64,000 bases of DNA from Cryobacterium breve (GCF_027594785.1 NZ_CP075584.1:3038001-3102000); one strand, 5' to 3'. Positions 50,497 to 60,638 are shown, counted from the stretch's first letter. The notes: generated by a model not told the origin, from the sequence alone. Translations and numbers: made by a program.

Positions 50497-50562
50497 GAGT
50501 CCTAGAGTACTGCCGGGGTTACCGCCCGGCCGCTGCCGAATCTTCAGCCGCGCGGACATTTT

Positions 50563-50580
50563 TATACCCATGGGGGTATA
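50563..50580. promoter_or_regulatory. CsoR/CstR-type operator
   Basis: TATACCC-ATGG-GGGTATA is an inverted repeat with the G/C-tract and TA edges of CsoR-family operators. It overlaps the -10 of the CoA-disulfide reductase gene, whose operon encodes a CsoR-family repressor, so autoregulation is likely. Confidence 0.75.
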
Positions 50581-50582
50581 GT
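50577..50582 (+). promoter_or_regulatory. -10 element of a leaderless promoter for the CoA-disulfide reductase operon
   Basis: TATAGT is followed by 6 nt and then ATG 50589. It shares four bases with the right half of the operator, so repressor binding would block the promoter. Confidence 0.55.
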
Positions 50583-50588
50583 TCAGCC

Positions 50589-52366
50589 ATGAAGATTCTC
50601 ATTGTGGGCGGCGTGGCCGGCGGTATGTCGGCTGCGACGCGAATGCGCAGGCTCGACGAAGCGGCGGAAATCATCGTATTCGAGCGAGGGCACTACGTGT
50701 CCTTCGCGAACTGCGGGTTGCCGTACTACGTGGGCGGCCTCATCGAAGACCGGTCGGCGCTGCTCCTGCAGACGCCGGAGTCACTCGCGAGTCGTTTCCG
50801 CCTCGACGTGCGCATCGACCACGAGGTCACCGGCATCGACCGTACGGCCCGGACGGTCAGCGTGCGGGACACGGTAACGGGGAACGTCACCACCGAGGGC
50901 TACGACCGTCTGGTTCTCGCGGCCGGGGCGACGACCCGCAGCGTGCTCCCTGCCGGGTCCTCGATGCCCGTGCACACCCTGCGCACGGTCGACGACGTCG
51001 ACCAGATCACCGCGCTCCTCACACGCTCGACCGGGCCGGGCTCCGCCGTCACCGGTCCCTCCGCCACGGTCGCCGCCGTCGTGATCGGCGCCGGCTTCAT
51101 CGGCCTCGAAGCGGTGGAGAACCTGGTCCTGCGCGGCGTGCACGTCACGGCCGTCGAATTCGCCGGCCAGGTGCTCGGTCCGCTCGACCCCGAGATGGCG
51201 GCCCCGGTTGCCGCAGTGCTGAGAGCGCACGGCGTGGACGTGCGGGTGGACACCTCGGTGCGGACCGCAGCCGCCGGCCGCGTGCGGCTCAGCGATGACA
51301 CGGATGTCGCGGCGGACCTGATCATCGAGGCGACCGGAGTGCTCCCGGACACCTCACTCGCCGCTGCGGCCGGACTGCGGATCGGCGAGAGCGGTGCGAT
51401 CTGGGTGGACGACACCCAACGGACGAGCGACCCGCTCATCTATGCCGTCGGCGACGGCGCCGAGAAGATCGATGCGATCAGCGGTGGGCCGACCAGGATC
51501 GCGATGGCCGGGCTCGCCAACCGGCATGGCCGAGCCGCCGCGGACAGCATCGCCGACAGTGCCGGCGACGGCGCGGCCGGTGCTCTCGGGGTTGCCGTCG
51601 CCGCAGAACCCGCCTTCGGCGTCGCGATCGTCGGCGTTTTCGGCACGACCGTCGCGATGGTCGGCTGGAGCGAACGGCGCCTGCTGTCCGCAGGCCGGGC
51701 GCACCGGGTCGTGCACACCCACCCCAGCGACCACGCCGGCTACTACCCCGGGGCCGAGCAGATGTCGGTCAAGCTCCTCATCGACGCCGGGACGGACGCG
51801 ATCCTCGGCGCCCAGATCGTGGGTGGTCACGGGGTCGACAAGCGGATCGACGTCATCGCGACGGCGATGGCCGGCGGGCTCACGGCATCCGCCCTCAGCC
51901 GGCTCGAGCTCGCCTATGCGCCGCAGTACGGTTCGGCGAAGGACCCGATCAACCAGCTCGGCTACGTCGCAGACAACCTCGCGGCCGGCACCACCCGCAG
52001 CCTGCAGTGGCACGAACTGGCGGGGGCGCTCGCCGCGGGTGAGACGTTGGTCGACGTGCGCACGGCGGGGGAGTTCGCGGCCGGGAGCATCCCGGGGGCG
52101 GTCAACGTGCCGCTCGACGAGCTCCGCGACCGGTTCGGCGACCTGCCGACCGGGCCGCTCGTGGTGCACTGCCAGGTCGGGCAGCGCGGGCACACCGCCG
52201 CGCGGCTGCTCAGCCAGCTCGGACGAGAGGTGCGTAACCTCGACGGTGGCTACAAAACCTGGGCGGCGGGGGCCGCGGCGCTCGCCGCATCGCCGCGCGC
52301 CGCGGTCGCGTCTGTTCTTCCTGTTTCCCCCGTAGTTCCCACTCCCGCCACCGAAAGGATCCTCGC

Positions 52367-52370
<4 letters not shown>
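50589..52370 (+). CDS. CoA-disulfide reductase-type flavoprotein fused to a rhodanese domain
   Basis: It is a pyridine nucleotide-disulfide oxidoreductase that reduces CoA disulfide, CoA persulfide or polysulfide. The 593-residue product has an N-terminal FAD motif (ILIVGGVAGGMSAATRMRR) and the single active-site Cys in FANCGLPYY. The NAD motif is VIGAGFIGLEAVENL, and a dimerisation domain ends near residue 460. A rhodanese domain follows with Cys in VVHCQVGQRGH. A C-terminal rhodanese fusion is the arrangement of CoA-persulfide reductases. It is the first gene of an operon with a rhodanese and a CsoR-type repressor. Confidence 0.92.
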
Positions 52371-52991
<621 letters not shown>

Positions 52992-53005
52992 CCATCGCGC
53001 CACCT

Positions 53006-53094
53006 CTAACCAATTCGACGGAGATTTTGCCCGGAAAGCGCTTAAAACGCGCTCTCACGTGCCGGATACTCAAAAAGTCCGTCGAATTGGTTAG
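53006..53094. repeat. 89-bp dispersed inverted-repeat element, copy 1
   Basis: The element has a perfect 17-bp terminal inverted repeat (CTAACCAATTCGACGGA at 53006-53022 and its complement at 53078-53094). The asymmetric centre contains AAAGCGCTTAAAACGCG. It lies in the convergent gap between the csoR-like gene and the secreted protein gene. Two more copies of exactly the same length occur at 56771 and 57995 in the opposite orientation. Confidence 0.9.
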
Positions 53095-53107
53095 GGGGTG
53101 GGCGGCG

Positions 53108-55260
53108 TCAGCGGCGGGCGAGGTGCGTGACCGTGAAGCCGCCGGGGGCGACCGTGACGGATGCCCGCGCAGGGTTGCCGCGCTCATCCGCGTGGGCGAC
53201 GGGGCGGCCGGCGGCATCGTACGCGGCCTGCTCGAGCCGGAACCCGCGCGGCACGAGCACGGTCCGCACGCTGGACTCCCGCGCGGTGCTTACGTACAGC
53301 GTCGAATCGCCGGCCGGTCCGGTGACCGAGACCGTGGAGACGAGCGGCTGCAGCAGCAGCGCGTCGATCGCCGCAGCCCCGCTCGACGTGCCGGTGACGG
53401 CGGTCGCGCCGGCCGGGAGGGTGCGGGACAGTGAGAGCGGCAGCAGGCGGCCGGGGGCATCCGTGATTCCCTGCGCCCCCGCCCCGCCGTTCGCCGTGCT
53501 GCCGAGCGCTCCCCGGGCGGATGCCCAGCTTGTGTTCCCTGACCGGGCTTCGGTCTGGTTCACGATCGGGTACACATTGCGGGCCTGGTCGCTCTCCGGA
53601 ACGGGGATGCTGAGCGTCCCGCCCTTCGTGAGGCTCACGTATGCGCCGCCGGAGAGGTTGGCCTCCCCGGTCCAGGCCGAGGGAGGTGTGACGACCGTGC
53701 CGCCGCTGATCGTGCCGGCCTCGGCCTCGACGACGCTGAGCCCTGCGGTCGCGACGGTCTTGTCGATTCCGAGCGCCTTGGCCCTGAGTCCGGGGTTCGC
53801 GTCGAGGGTGAGCATGGTCAGCAGGGTGTGGATCGTGGATTCGGCGCCCGAGTTCGGGTTGACCCGGCCGTCGCGCTCGATGCCGTCGATCGCGGTGCCT
53901 GTCGCCGGGTTGTATGCGGGAAGGCCGCTGCGGTTCGCGCCGAAGAACCAGCCGGCGTAGATTGCGGCGACGTCGAGCAGGCCGGGCGCGTTCGCGGCCT
54001 TCGCGGTCGCGACGAGGCCTTCGACCCGCGAGTCGACGCCGTAGGCGATCTGCGCCTCGCCGGGAGTCGGGCTCCACGCGTTGTCCGGCCCGCCGGCGGC
54101 GAGGAGCCTGCGGGGTGAACTGGGCGGAGTCGACGACGGCGGCCTTCAACAGGTCGGGCCGGCCGAGCACGGCCCCGGCCGTCGCGACGGCGGCGGGGGC
54201 GAGGCCGCCCCAGGCGTGCCAGAGCGACTGCGACTTGTTCCACGGCAGGATCGCGCCGAACGGCCACTGGGTGAGCGAACCGGAGGACATCGCGGCGACG
54301 CCCTCGGTCAGCCGGGTGAGCGCGGTGCGCACCCCGGTGTCGCCGGGGTTGGCCGAGCTGAAGGCGGCGAGGCCGAGGGCGGCCTCTGCTGAGGCATCCG
54401 CCCCGCCGGCCACGAGCCAGGCCGGGACCTTCACGCCGTCGGCGATGTCGAAGGTGCCGTACTTGGCGAGGGACTGCCGGTTGAGCGCGTCGAGGCTGAG
54501 GTGCAGCCGGTCCTGGAGGAAGGCGGCGAAGGCCGGGTCTGCGCCGGCGCCGGTTCCCGCAAAGGCCGCGTAGCCCTCGCCGAGGGCCCAGAGGGTGCGG
54601 GCGACCCAGTACGACTCCGCGGAGTCGCTCGGATCCGGCAGGCTCCTTGGGCGTTGCGCTCGGCGTCAGGGTGCCGTCGGCCTGCTGCCAGAGCACGACG
54701 TTGCCGGCGTTCGGGCCGGTCGCGGTCTGCAGGTAGGTCAGGGCGCGCAGGGTCTGCACCGCGTGGTCGCGGCTCGAGGCGTCGCCGGTGAGCTTCCAAT
54801 GCCGCAGGTAGACGACGGCGGTGCGGGCGATGTCGTCGGCGTTGTACGCACCCTGGCTCCAGTGGCCGGTGCCGGCGTCGAGGGAGCCGCCGCCGATGCG
54901 GGTGTAGCTCCCGTCGGCGTTGCGGTTGGCATAGGTCCACGGGGCCTGCGCGGTCGGCTGCTCGGCGAGGCGGTAGGTCGTGTGCTCGGCGCTCTGCGCG
55001 AGCGGAACCGCGTCAAGCAGGAAGTTCAGGTGCGCCAGGTTCGTGAGCGGCCGGCCGGTGGCGGGAGCCGGGGTCGCGGTTGTGCCGTCGACCGCGGTCG
55101 CGGTGACTGGTGCAGCGGATGCGGCCGGCCGGCCCGGCTGGGCGGCCGCGGCTCCCGTGCCCGCTCCCCACAGCAGCAGCGAGACCGCGCTCGCGAGGGC
55201 GACGCCGCCGAGCGTCGATCGGCGGTGGGTGGAACGGAAACGAACGGCATTGTGCGTCAT
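53108..55260 (-). pseudogene. Large secreted protein, alpha/alpha-barrel-like with C-terminal CBM-like part (frame broken by two inserted bases)
   Basis: A signal peptide (about residues 1-42, long basic n-region) is followed by a helical region. It contains WTYANRNADGSYTRIGGGSLD, HWSQGAYNADDIARTAVVYLRHW, SYWVARTLWALGEGYAAF and WPFGAILPWNKSQSLWHAWGG, reminiscent of six-hairpin glycosidase folds. From about residue 480, VVEAEAGTISGGTVVTPP resembles a carbohydrate-binding beta-sandwich. Extra bases lie at 54639-54645 (CAGGCTC) and 54104-54110 (GAGCCTG). Corrected length is about 716 residues. AAGGAGAG precedes the ATG. Paired AACCGGTT sites lie upstream. Enzyme activity is not established. Confidence 0.78.
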
Positions 55261-55281
55261 GCGTGACTCTCCTTCGAGTAC

Positions 55282-55316
55282 TTAACCGGTTCAGCACTCC
55301 CCACTAAACCGGTTAA
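55282..55316. promoter_or_regulatory. Paired AACCGGTT palindromes, LacI-family-type operators
   Basis: AACCGGTT occurs at 55284-55291 (within CTTAACCGGTT) and at 55307-55314 (within AAACCGGTTAAG), with centres 23 bp apart. They sit between the divergent secreted-protein and manA genes. LacI/GalR regulators of sugar genes bind CG-centred palindromes of this kind. No LacI gene is in the window. Confidence 0.55.
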
Positions 55317-55410
55317 GGTGACGAGTGTCAAGAGTGGCCGTCGCGGGGCATCCGTGGGCGCCTTGATAGTTTGGACTCAACCGAGTCGCACGAGACGTAC
55401 AGGAGCAGTC

Positions 55411-56710
55411 ATGTTTGTGGGCATCAGCAATACACCGCGGGACTACGCGTGGGGCTCGAAGACTGCAATCGCGGGGCTGCTCGGAACGACTCCCTCCGGC
55501 AAGCCGGAGGCCGAAATCTGGCTCGGGGCGCACCCGGGGTCGCCGTCGGTGATCGCGGACCCCTCCCGTACGGGCGGGGCCGGGACCCTTGTCGACTGGA
55601 TCCTCGCGGACCCCGAGCGGGCGCTCGGCTCCGCGCTCGCGGCCGAGGAGACCGACGCCGGCACGGTGCCGCCGCGGCTGCCGTTCCTGCTGAAGGTACT
55701 CGCCGCCGCGAGCCCGCTCTCGCTGCAGGCGCACCCGACGAGCGAGCGCGCGCGCACCGGCTTCGCCCTCGAGAACGCGGCGGGCATCCCCGTCGATGCC
55801 TTCGACCGCAACTACCGTGACCGGTTCCACAAGCCCGAGATCATCTTCGCGTTGAGCGAGACCTTCGAGGCGCTCTGCGGCTTCCGCGAGCTCGGCGAGG
55901 TGCGGCGCATCGTGGCGGAGCCTGCGCGCCCTCGACGCCGCGTCGGAGAACCCGCAGCCCGGGGCCCTCGACGCCCTGGAGAGCAGGCTCCTCGGCGACA
56001 CCGGCCTGCGCGACACCGTGGACTGGCTGCTGCGCGACGGCCGCGGCGGCGACACCGGGGAAGTAGCCTGGCTCGTCGAGCGCGTGGTCAGCCTCGCGAA
56101 GGACGCCGTGTACCTCGCAGGGGGCGGGGCCGCGATCCGCTTCCCGCTCGAACTCGCGACCGTGCGCGACCTCGCCGTTGCCTACCCGGGTGACCCCGGC
56201 ATCGTGATCTCCCTTCTGACCAACCGGGTGTCGCTGAAGCGCGGCGAGGTGCTCTACCTGCCGGCCGGAAACATCCACGCCTATTTGCTCGGACTCGGCA
56301 TCGAGCTCATGGCCGCGTCGGACAACGTGCTCCGCGGCGGGCTCACCCCCAAGCACATCGACGTCGACGAACTGCTCGACGTGCTCGAGTTCTCCCCGGT
56401 TCCGGTGCCCTATCTGGCTCCGATCGTGCACACGCCCGGCGTCTCCGAGTACCGGCCCGACGTGGCCGACTTCGCGCTCGTGCACATCGAGGCCTCGGCG
56501 GATGCTGCCGCTCCCGTCGCCGGCGTCCCGATGCGCCAGTTCACCCTCACGGGACCGGGAATCGCGCTCTGCACGGCCGGAGGCTTCCTCGTGGCCGGTG
56601 CGACGGCATCCGTCGCCCTGAAGCGCGGCGAATCGGTCTACATCACGCCCGAGGAGGGCACCCTCACCTTCGCGGGTGTCGGAGACGTCTTCCTCGCCAC
56701 AACCCCCTAG
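55411..56710 (+). pseudogene. manA: Mannose-6-phosphate isomerase, class I (frame broken by one inserted base)
   Basis: It interconverts mannose-6-phosphate and fructose-6-phosphate, feeding GDP-mannose and wall glycans. The zinc-site motif LSLQAHPTSERA (Gln/His), HKPE and the later YLPAGNIHAYLLG are all present. GAGCCTG at 55918-55924 has one extra base; corrected, IVAELRALDAASENPQPGALDALE follows. The length is then about 432 residues. AGGAGCAGTC precedes ATG 55411. Confidence 0.93.
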
Positions 56711-56770
56711 TCCCCGCTCGGCTCATAGCCTCGGTCCGCTCCGAGGTGCTCCGGCGCCCCGACTATTCGC

Positions 56771-56859
56771 CCAACCAATTCGACGGACTTTTTGAGTTTC
56801 TGGCCCTTTAGGACGCGTTTGAAGCGCTTTCCCGTCAAAATCTCCGTCGAATTCGTTAG
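56771..56859. repeat. 89-bp dispersed inverted-repeat element, copy 2
   Basis: In reverse complement it matches copy 1 at most positions, including GAATTCGACGGAGATTTTG, AAAGCGCTT.AAACGCG and CTCAAAAAGTCCGTCGAATT. It lies between manA and the DUF559-like gene. Confidence 0.9.
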
Positions 56860-56895
56860 GGGAAGGCGGGCGCGGCTGTCCTCGACAGGGGGTGG

Positions 56896-57942
56896 GTGTC
56901 CGCGGTTGTCCACAGAGTGGCGGATGCCGGCGGCCGGGTCCGCCTGGCACTGCAGGCTTCCGGCATGGGCACCCTCACCGCCGACATCGTGGGCCTCGGC
57001 CTGTTCGCCAAGCGGGCCTGGCTCCGTGACCGAGGCTGGGGCGATGGCGTGCTGAGGGGTGCGGTGCTGCGCGGGGAGATCGTCCGGGTGCGCAAGGGTT
57101 GGTACACGGTCCCCTGGGCACCGCCGTCCGCGGTCGAGGCGGTGCGGATCGGTGGCCGGCTCACTGGGCTGAGCGCACTTCGCAGTTACGGCCTCTGGAC
57201 GCCGCAGACGCGAAAGCTCCACGTCGCGGTGCCGGTCGCCGCACGGGGTTTGCGCCAGCCAGGCGATATGCGCGCTCGCTTGAACGTGGGCGACAGCAAC
57301 ATCCGCGTGACCTGGACCGAGGAGCCGAACCCGCGCCGGGGCCCCTTCGTCTGGCGAACGAGCCTGACCGACACGCTCGTCCACATCCTCTGCACCCACG
57401 ACCGGGTGACCGCGATTGTCTGTATCGACGCGGCTCTGCATGGTGCGCGTGAACACCAGATCGGTATCACGGAGGAGGATCTCGACGTCATCTTTGCCAG
57501 GGCGCCGTGCCGCACCCGATCGTGGCGGTCCGAGGTCGACGGGCGGGCCGAGGCGGGCGGCGAGACAGAGTTCCGACTCAAATGCCTGCACGCGGGCATC
57601 CCTTTCGTGCCGCAACCCGTCGTCGTGGGAGTCGGCCGCCTTGACGGTCAGATCGGCCCGTCGACATTCGTCGAAGTTGACGGCGAGGAATGGCATAACG
57701 ACTCGGCTGCATTCGAGGCCGACCGCGAGCGAGTCCTCGCGGTGGTTGCGCGGAACGGGCGCACGCTCCGTTTCAGCTACAAACTGATGCGCCACAAGTG
57801 GGAACTCTGCGAGCGCGCGATGCGGTGCTCACTCGTCGATGACTATCAGCTCTCCCGGGTGACGGGTTTCCCGGCCTTCCCGGGGCGGATGCGGCCGCGC
57901 CGGACATCCGCCGAGTCTTCCGAGGGCGAAACGCGCGTCTAG
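56896..57942 (+). CDS. DUF559-type protein with AbiEi-like N-terminal domain
   Basis: The 348-residue product begins with a winged-helix-like region (LRGAVLRGEIVRVRKGWYTVP). This is typical of proteins annotated as type IV toxin-antitoxin AbiEi antitoxin domain or DUF559. The C-terminal VEVDGEEWHNDSAAFEADRERVLAVVARNGRTLRFSY is the Vsr-like endonuclease core (D-x-W-H, then D-x2-R). Such genes are common and scattered in Microbacteriaceae, and their function is unproven. The GTG start is uncertain; ATG 56965 is an alternative. It is flanked on both sides by 89-bp repeat copies. Confidence 0.78.
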   Translation: MSAVVHRVADAGGRVRLALQASGMGTLTADIVGLGLFAKRAWLRDRGWGDGVLRGAVLRGEIVRVRKGWYTVPWAPPSAVEAVRIGGRLTGLSALRSYGLWTPQTRKLHVAVPVAARGLRQPGDMRARLNVGDSNIRVTWTEEPNPRRGPFVWRTSLTDTLVHILCTHDRVTAIVCIDAALHGAREHQIGITEEDLDVIFARAPCRTRSWRSEVDGRAEAGGETEFRLKCLHAGIPFVPQPVVVGVGRLDGQIGPSTFVEVDGEEWHNDSAAFEADRERVLAVVARNGRTLRFSYKLMRHKWELCERAMRCSLVDDYQLSRVTGFPAFPGRMRPRRTSAESSEGETRV

Positions 57943-57994
57943 CCTCCCGCGAGCAGGGCTGGCCGGCCCGCGCCGCGGCATCCGTTGTCGAGTG

Positions 57995-58083
57995 CTAACC
58001 AATTCGACGGACTTTTTAAGTTCTTGGCACGTTGAGACGCGTTTGAAGCGTTTTCCGGGCAAGATCTCCGTCGAATTCGTCAG
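57995..58083. repeat. 89-bp dispersed inverted-repeat element, copy 3
   Basis: It has the same length and orientation as copy 2. The reverse complement shares CTTGCCCGGAAAACGCTTCAAACGCG with copy 1 and CAATTCGACGGAC ends with the others. It lies between the 3' ends of the DUF559-like gene and the convergent GlxA-type regulator. Confidence 0.9.
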
Positions 58084-58111
58084 GGGGCCGGGGCGGGGAG
58101 GAGCCCGGCGG

Positions 58112-59093
58112 TCAGCCGGCGCGGCGGGCCCCGAAGGTGCGCCGGTACGCGGTCGGGGTGGTCTGCAGCACCTTGAGGAAGTGGTGCCGCATCACCGCGG
58201 CCCCGCCGAACCCGGTGTCGCCGGCGATCTCCTCGAGGCTGCGCGAACTCTCCTCGAGCAGTTGCTGGGCCCGCAGGAGGCGCTGCCGGTTGAGCCAGGC
58301 CGTCGGCGTCGTGCCGAGCTCCGCGCGGAAGCGCCTGGCGAAGGTGCGCGGCGACATCAGCGAACGCCGGGCGAGCCTCCTCGACGGGGAGCTCGCGGTC
58401 GAGGTTCTCGAGCATCCAGGCGGTCACGCTCGCGAACGAGTCGCTGTCGCAGTCGACGACGGGCGCCTCGATGAACTGGCACTGGCCGCCGTCGCGCTGG
58501 GGAGGCACGACCATCCGCCTGGCGATGTTGTTGGCGACGGATGCCCCGAGCACCTTCCGCACGATGTGCAGGCACGCGTCGATGCCGGCCGCGGTGCCGG
58601 CTCCGGTGACCACCCGGCGGTCCTCGACGAAGAGCACGTCCGGGTCGACGCGGGTCTGCGGGAATTGGCGCGCGAGGGCATCCGTGTACATCCAGTGCGT
58701 GGTGCTGCGGCGGCCGTCGAGCACTCCCGCCTCGCCGAGCACGAACGCGCCGCTGCAGACGCTCAGCACCCAGGCGCCCCTGGCCTCGGCGTCGCGCACG
58801 GCCTGCAGCACGGCGGGATGCACCGGCGTCCCCTTGTCGAAGGCGGGAATCGCGAGCAGGTCGGCATCGGCCGCCGCAGAGAGGTCTTCCGTCACGATGA
58901 TGTCGAAGCCGAGCTTGGTGCGGATCGGGCCGGGCTCTGCGGCCGTGACGTGGAAGTCGAAGACGGGACCACCGGTGTCGCTCCTGTCGATGCCGAAGAC
59001 TTCGCAGATCACGCCGAACTCGAACGGCGCCATGTCGGGCAGGGCGATGCAGACGACCTTGTTGAGCGAGGCAGGGGCGGGCGCGGCGAGCAT
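58112..59093 (-). pseudogene. GlxA/AraC-family transcriptional regulator with DJ-1/PfpI domain (frame broken by one inserted base)
   Basis: The N-terminal amidase-like domain (VVCIALPDMAPFEFGVICEVFGIDR, LSVCSGAFVLGEAGVLDGRRSTTHW) is followed by an AraC helix-turn-helix pair. Its text is MSPRTFARRFRAELGTTPTAWLNRQRLLRAQQLLEES and then IAGDTGFGGAAVMRHHF. GAGCCTC at 58373-58379 (plus strand) has one extra base; corrected, VEELARRSLMSPRTFARRF joins the two. The length is about 326 residues. ATG 59093 follows GGAGG. It is divergent from the small membrane protein gene at 59187. Targets are unknown. Confidence 0.9.
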
Positions 59094-59173
59094 GCGAACC
59101 TCCGGAAAAGGCGTTGGCAGGAAATGGTCGAACACTGGCAAGACTGCCACTCGCGGCAGGATATCGCAATGCC

Positions 59174-59179
59174 TAGAGT
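59174..59179 (+). promoter_or_regulatory. -10 element of a leaderless promoter for the small membrane protein
   Basis: TAGAGT is followed by 7 nt and then ATG 59187, the same element and spacing as at the carboxylase beta gene. Confidence 0.5.
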
Positions 59180-59186
59180 TCCTGCC

Positions 59187-59327
59187 ATGATGACATTCCT
59201 GGTACTTGTTCTCGCCCTCCTCACCCTCTGGAGCGTCGTCGCGACGTTCAGCACGGTGACCCGTGACGGCTACGGTGACCCGCAGATGGCCCGGCGCACC
59301 CACGGCCCCGACGACGACTGGCCCTGA
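59187..59327 (+). CDS. Small single-helix membrane protein (46 residues)
   Basis: The product is one N-terminal transmembrane helix (MTFLVLVLALLTLWSVVATF) and a polar tail ending in GDPQMARRTHGPDDDWP. It has no assignable function. The leaderless -10 at 59174 and the sensible topology support it as a real gene despite its size. It is divergent from the GlxA-type regulator. The 161 bp between it and galE contain GC-rich sequence and no gene. Confidence 0.65.
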   Translation: MMTFLVLVLALLTLWSVVATFSTVTRDGYGDPQMARRTHGPDDDWP

Positions 59328-59488
59328 CCCACGCGCTCCTCGCGCCGTTCGCGCCACCTGCGCCGCTGCGCGCGTGGCACGCCTGGCGCGCAGCGGCGAA
59401 GGGGGCGCGCAGCGCCGGAATCGGCCCGAACGCTAGGCTGGCAGCACCGGCATCGCTTGGGTTGCCGAGCGATCCTGCGAGGGTAAAC

Positions 59489-60457
59489 ATGGCGTGGCTT
59501 GTCACCGGCGGAGCCGGCTATATCGGATCCCACATCGTCCGCGCTTTCCTCGCCGAGGGCATCGACGTGGTCGTGGTCGACGACCTCTCGAGCGGCCACG
59601 CCGAATTCGTCCCGGAGTCCGTGCCGTTCGTGCACGGCGACCTGCTCAACGGCCCCCTTCTCCTCGACACCTTCGCCGATCACCCGATCACGGGAGTCGT
59701 GCACGTCGCCGGTTTCAAGTACGCCGGGGTCTCGGTGCAGCGCCCGCTGCACACCTATGAGCAGAACGTCACGGCCATGGCCACCCTCCTCGCTGCGATG
59801 CAGGAAGCAGACGTGAAGCGGATGGTGTTCTCCTCGAGCGCGGCCGTCTACGGCACCCCGACGACTTCGCTCGTCACCGAGGAGACCGCGAAGAGCCCGG
59901 AGTCCCCGTACGGCGAGACCAAGCTCATCGGCGAGTGGCTGCTCCGCGACCAGGCCGTCGCGGCCGGGCTCAGCTACACCGCGCTCCGCTACTTCAACGT
60001 CGTCGGCTCCGGCGCCCGTGAGCTCCGCGACACGAGCCCGCACAACCTGTTCCCGATCATCTTCGACGCCCTCCTCGCCGGCCGCACCCCGCGGATCAAC
60101 GGCAACGACTACGCGACCCCCGACGGCACCTGCGTGCGCGACTACATCCACGTCGCCGACCTCGCCGTCTCGCACGTCGCGGCCGCGCGCCTCCTCGACG
60201 CCGACACGGCGATCGAACCCGTGTATAACCTCGGCAGCGGCGACGGCGTCTCCGTCGGCGAGATCATGGCGACGGTCGCCCGCGTGACCGGCATCGACTT
60301 CACGCCGGACATCGGTCCCCGCCGGGCCGGCGACCCCGACCGCATCGTCACGAGCGGCGCACTCGCGGCCCGCGACCTCGACTGGAAGATGCGGCACAGC
60401 CTCGAAGAAATGGTGCGCAGCGCCTGGGAATCTCGGCAGGCGGCATCCGTTTCATAG
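59489..60457 (+). CDS. galE: UDP-glucose 4-epimerase
   Basis: It interconverts UDP-glucose and UDP-galactose for glycan synthesis. The 322-residue product has the Rossmann motif WLVTGGAGYIGSHIVRAF. VVVDDLSSGH, VHVAGFKYAGVSV, SSSAAVYGTP and the catalytic SPYGETK follow. The C-terminus has VRDYIHVADLA and the usual RAGDPDRIVTS. GAGGG precedes ATG 59489, which excludes the longer frame. The sequence is intact. Confidence 0.93.
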   Translation: MAWLVTGGAGYIGSHIVRAFLAEGIDVVVVDDLSSGHAEFVPESVPFVHGDLLNGPLLLDTFADHPITGVVHVAGFKYAGVSVQRPLHTYEQNVTAMATLLAAMQEADVKRMVFSSSAAVYGTPTTSLVTEETAKSPESPYGETKLIGEWLLRDQAVAAGLSYTALRYFNVVGSGARELRDTSPHNLFPIIFDALLAGRTPRINGNDYATPDGTCVRDYIHVADLAVSHVAAARLLDADTAIEPVYNLGSGDGVSVGEIMATVARVTGIDFTPDIGPRRAGDPDRIVTSGALAARDLDWKMRHSLEEMVRSAWESRQAASVS

Positions 60458-60560
60458 GCCGTGCGCCGCACTTTCGTCAAGACCCCCGGCAAGGTCACAT
60501 TTTCTGTCTTTGGGCGAGTCGAAACTCTCGAGCCGACATTGAGGGTTTATTATCGGCGAC

Positions 60561-60589
60561 TTGACGTGGGGGAATTACACGGCTGTAAT
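60561..60589 (+). promoter_or_regulatory. Sigma-A-type promoter of the whiB gene
   Basis: TTGACG (60561-60566), a 17-bp spacer and TGTAAT (60584-60589) make the best promoter in the window. The leader to ATG 60639 is about 43 nt and holds a good ribosome binding site. Confidence 0.75.
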
Positions 60590-60590
60590 T
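60573..60590. promoter_or_regulatory. Inverted repeat AATTACA-CGGC-TGTAATT overlapping the whiB -10
   Basis: A perfect 7-bp inverted repeat covers the spacer end and the -10 box, the expected position of a repressor site. The binding protein is unknown. Confidence 0.5.
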
Positions 60591-60638
60591 AGTGCGAACG
60601 AGTTATTTGGGCACTTATTGCAAAGGGTGGGAGACGAT

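Noticed and set aside
53006..53094. A CRISPR-like array made by the 89-bp repeats
   Set aside because: There are only three copies, they lie more than 1 kb apart with genes between them and in mixed orientation, and no cas genes are present.
56896..57942. A complete type IV toxin-antitoxin system
   Set aside because: Only the AbiEi-like N-terminus is present, fused to a DUF559 domain. No adjacent AbiEii-type nucleotidyltransferase toxin gene is seen.
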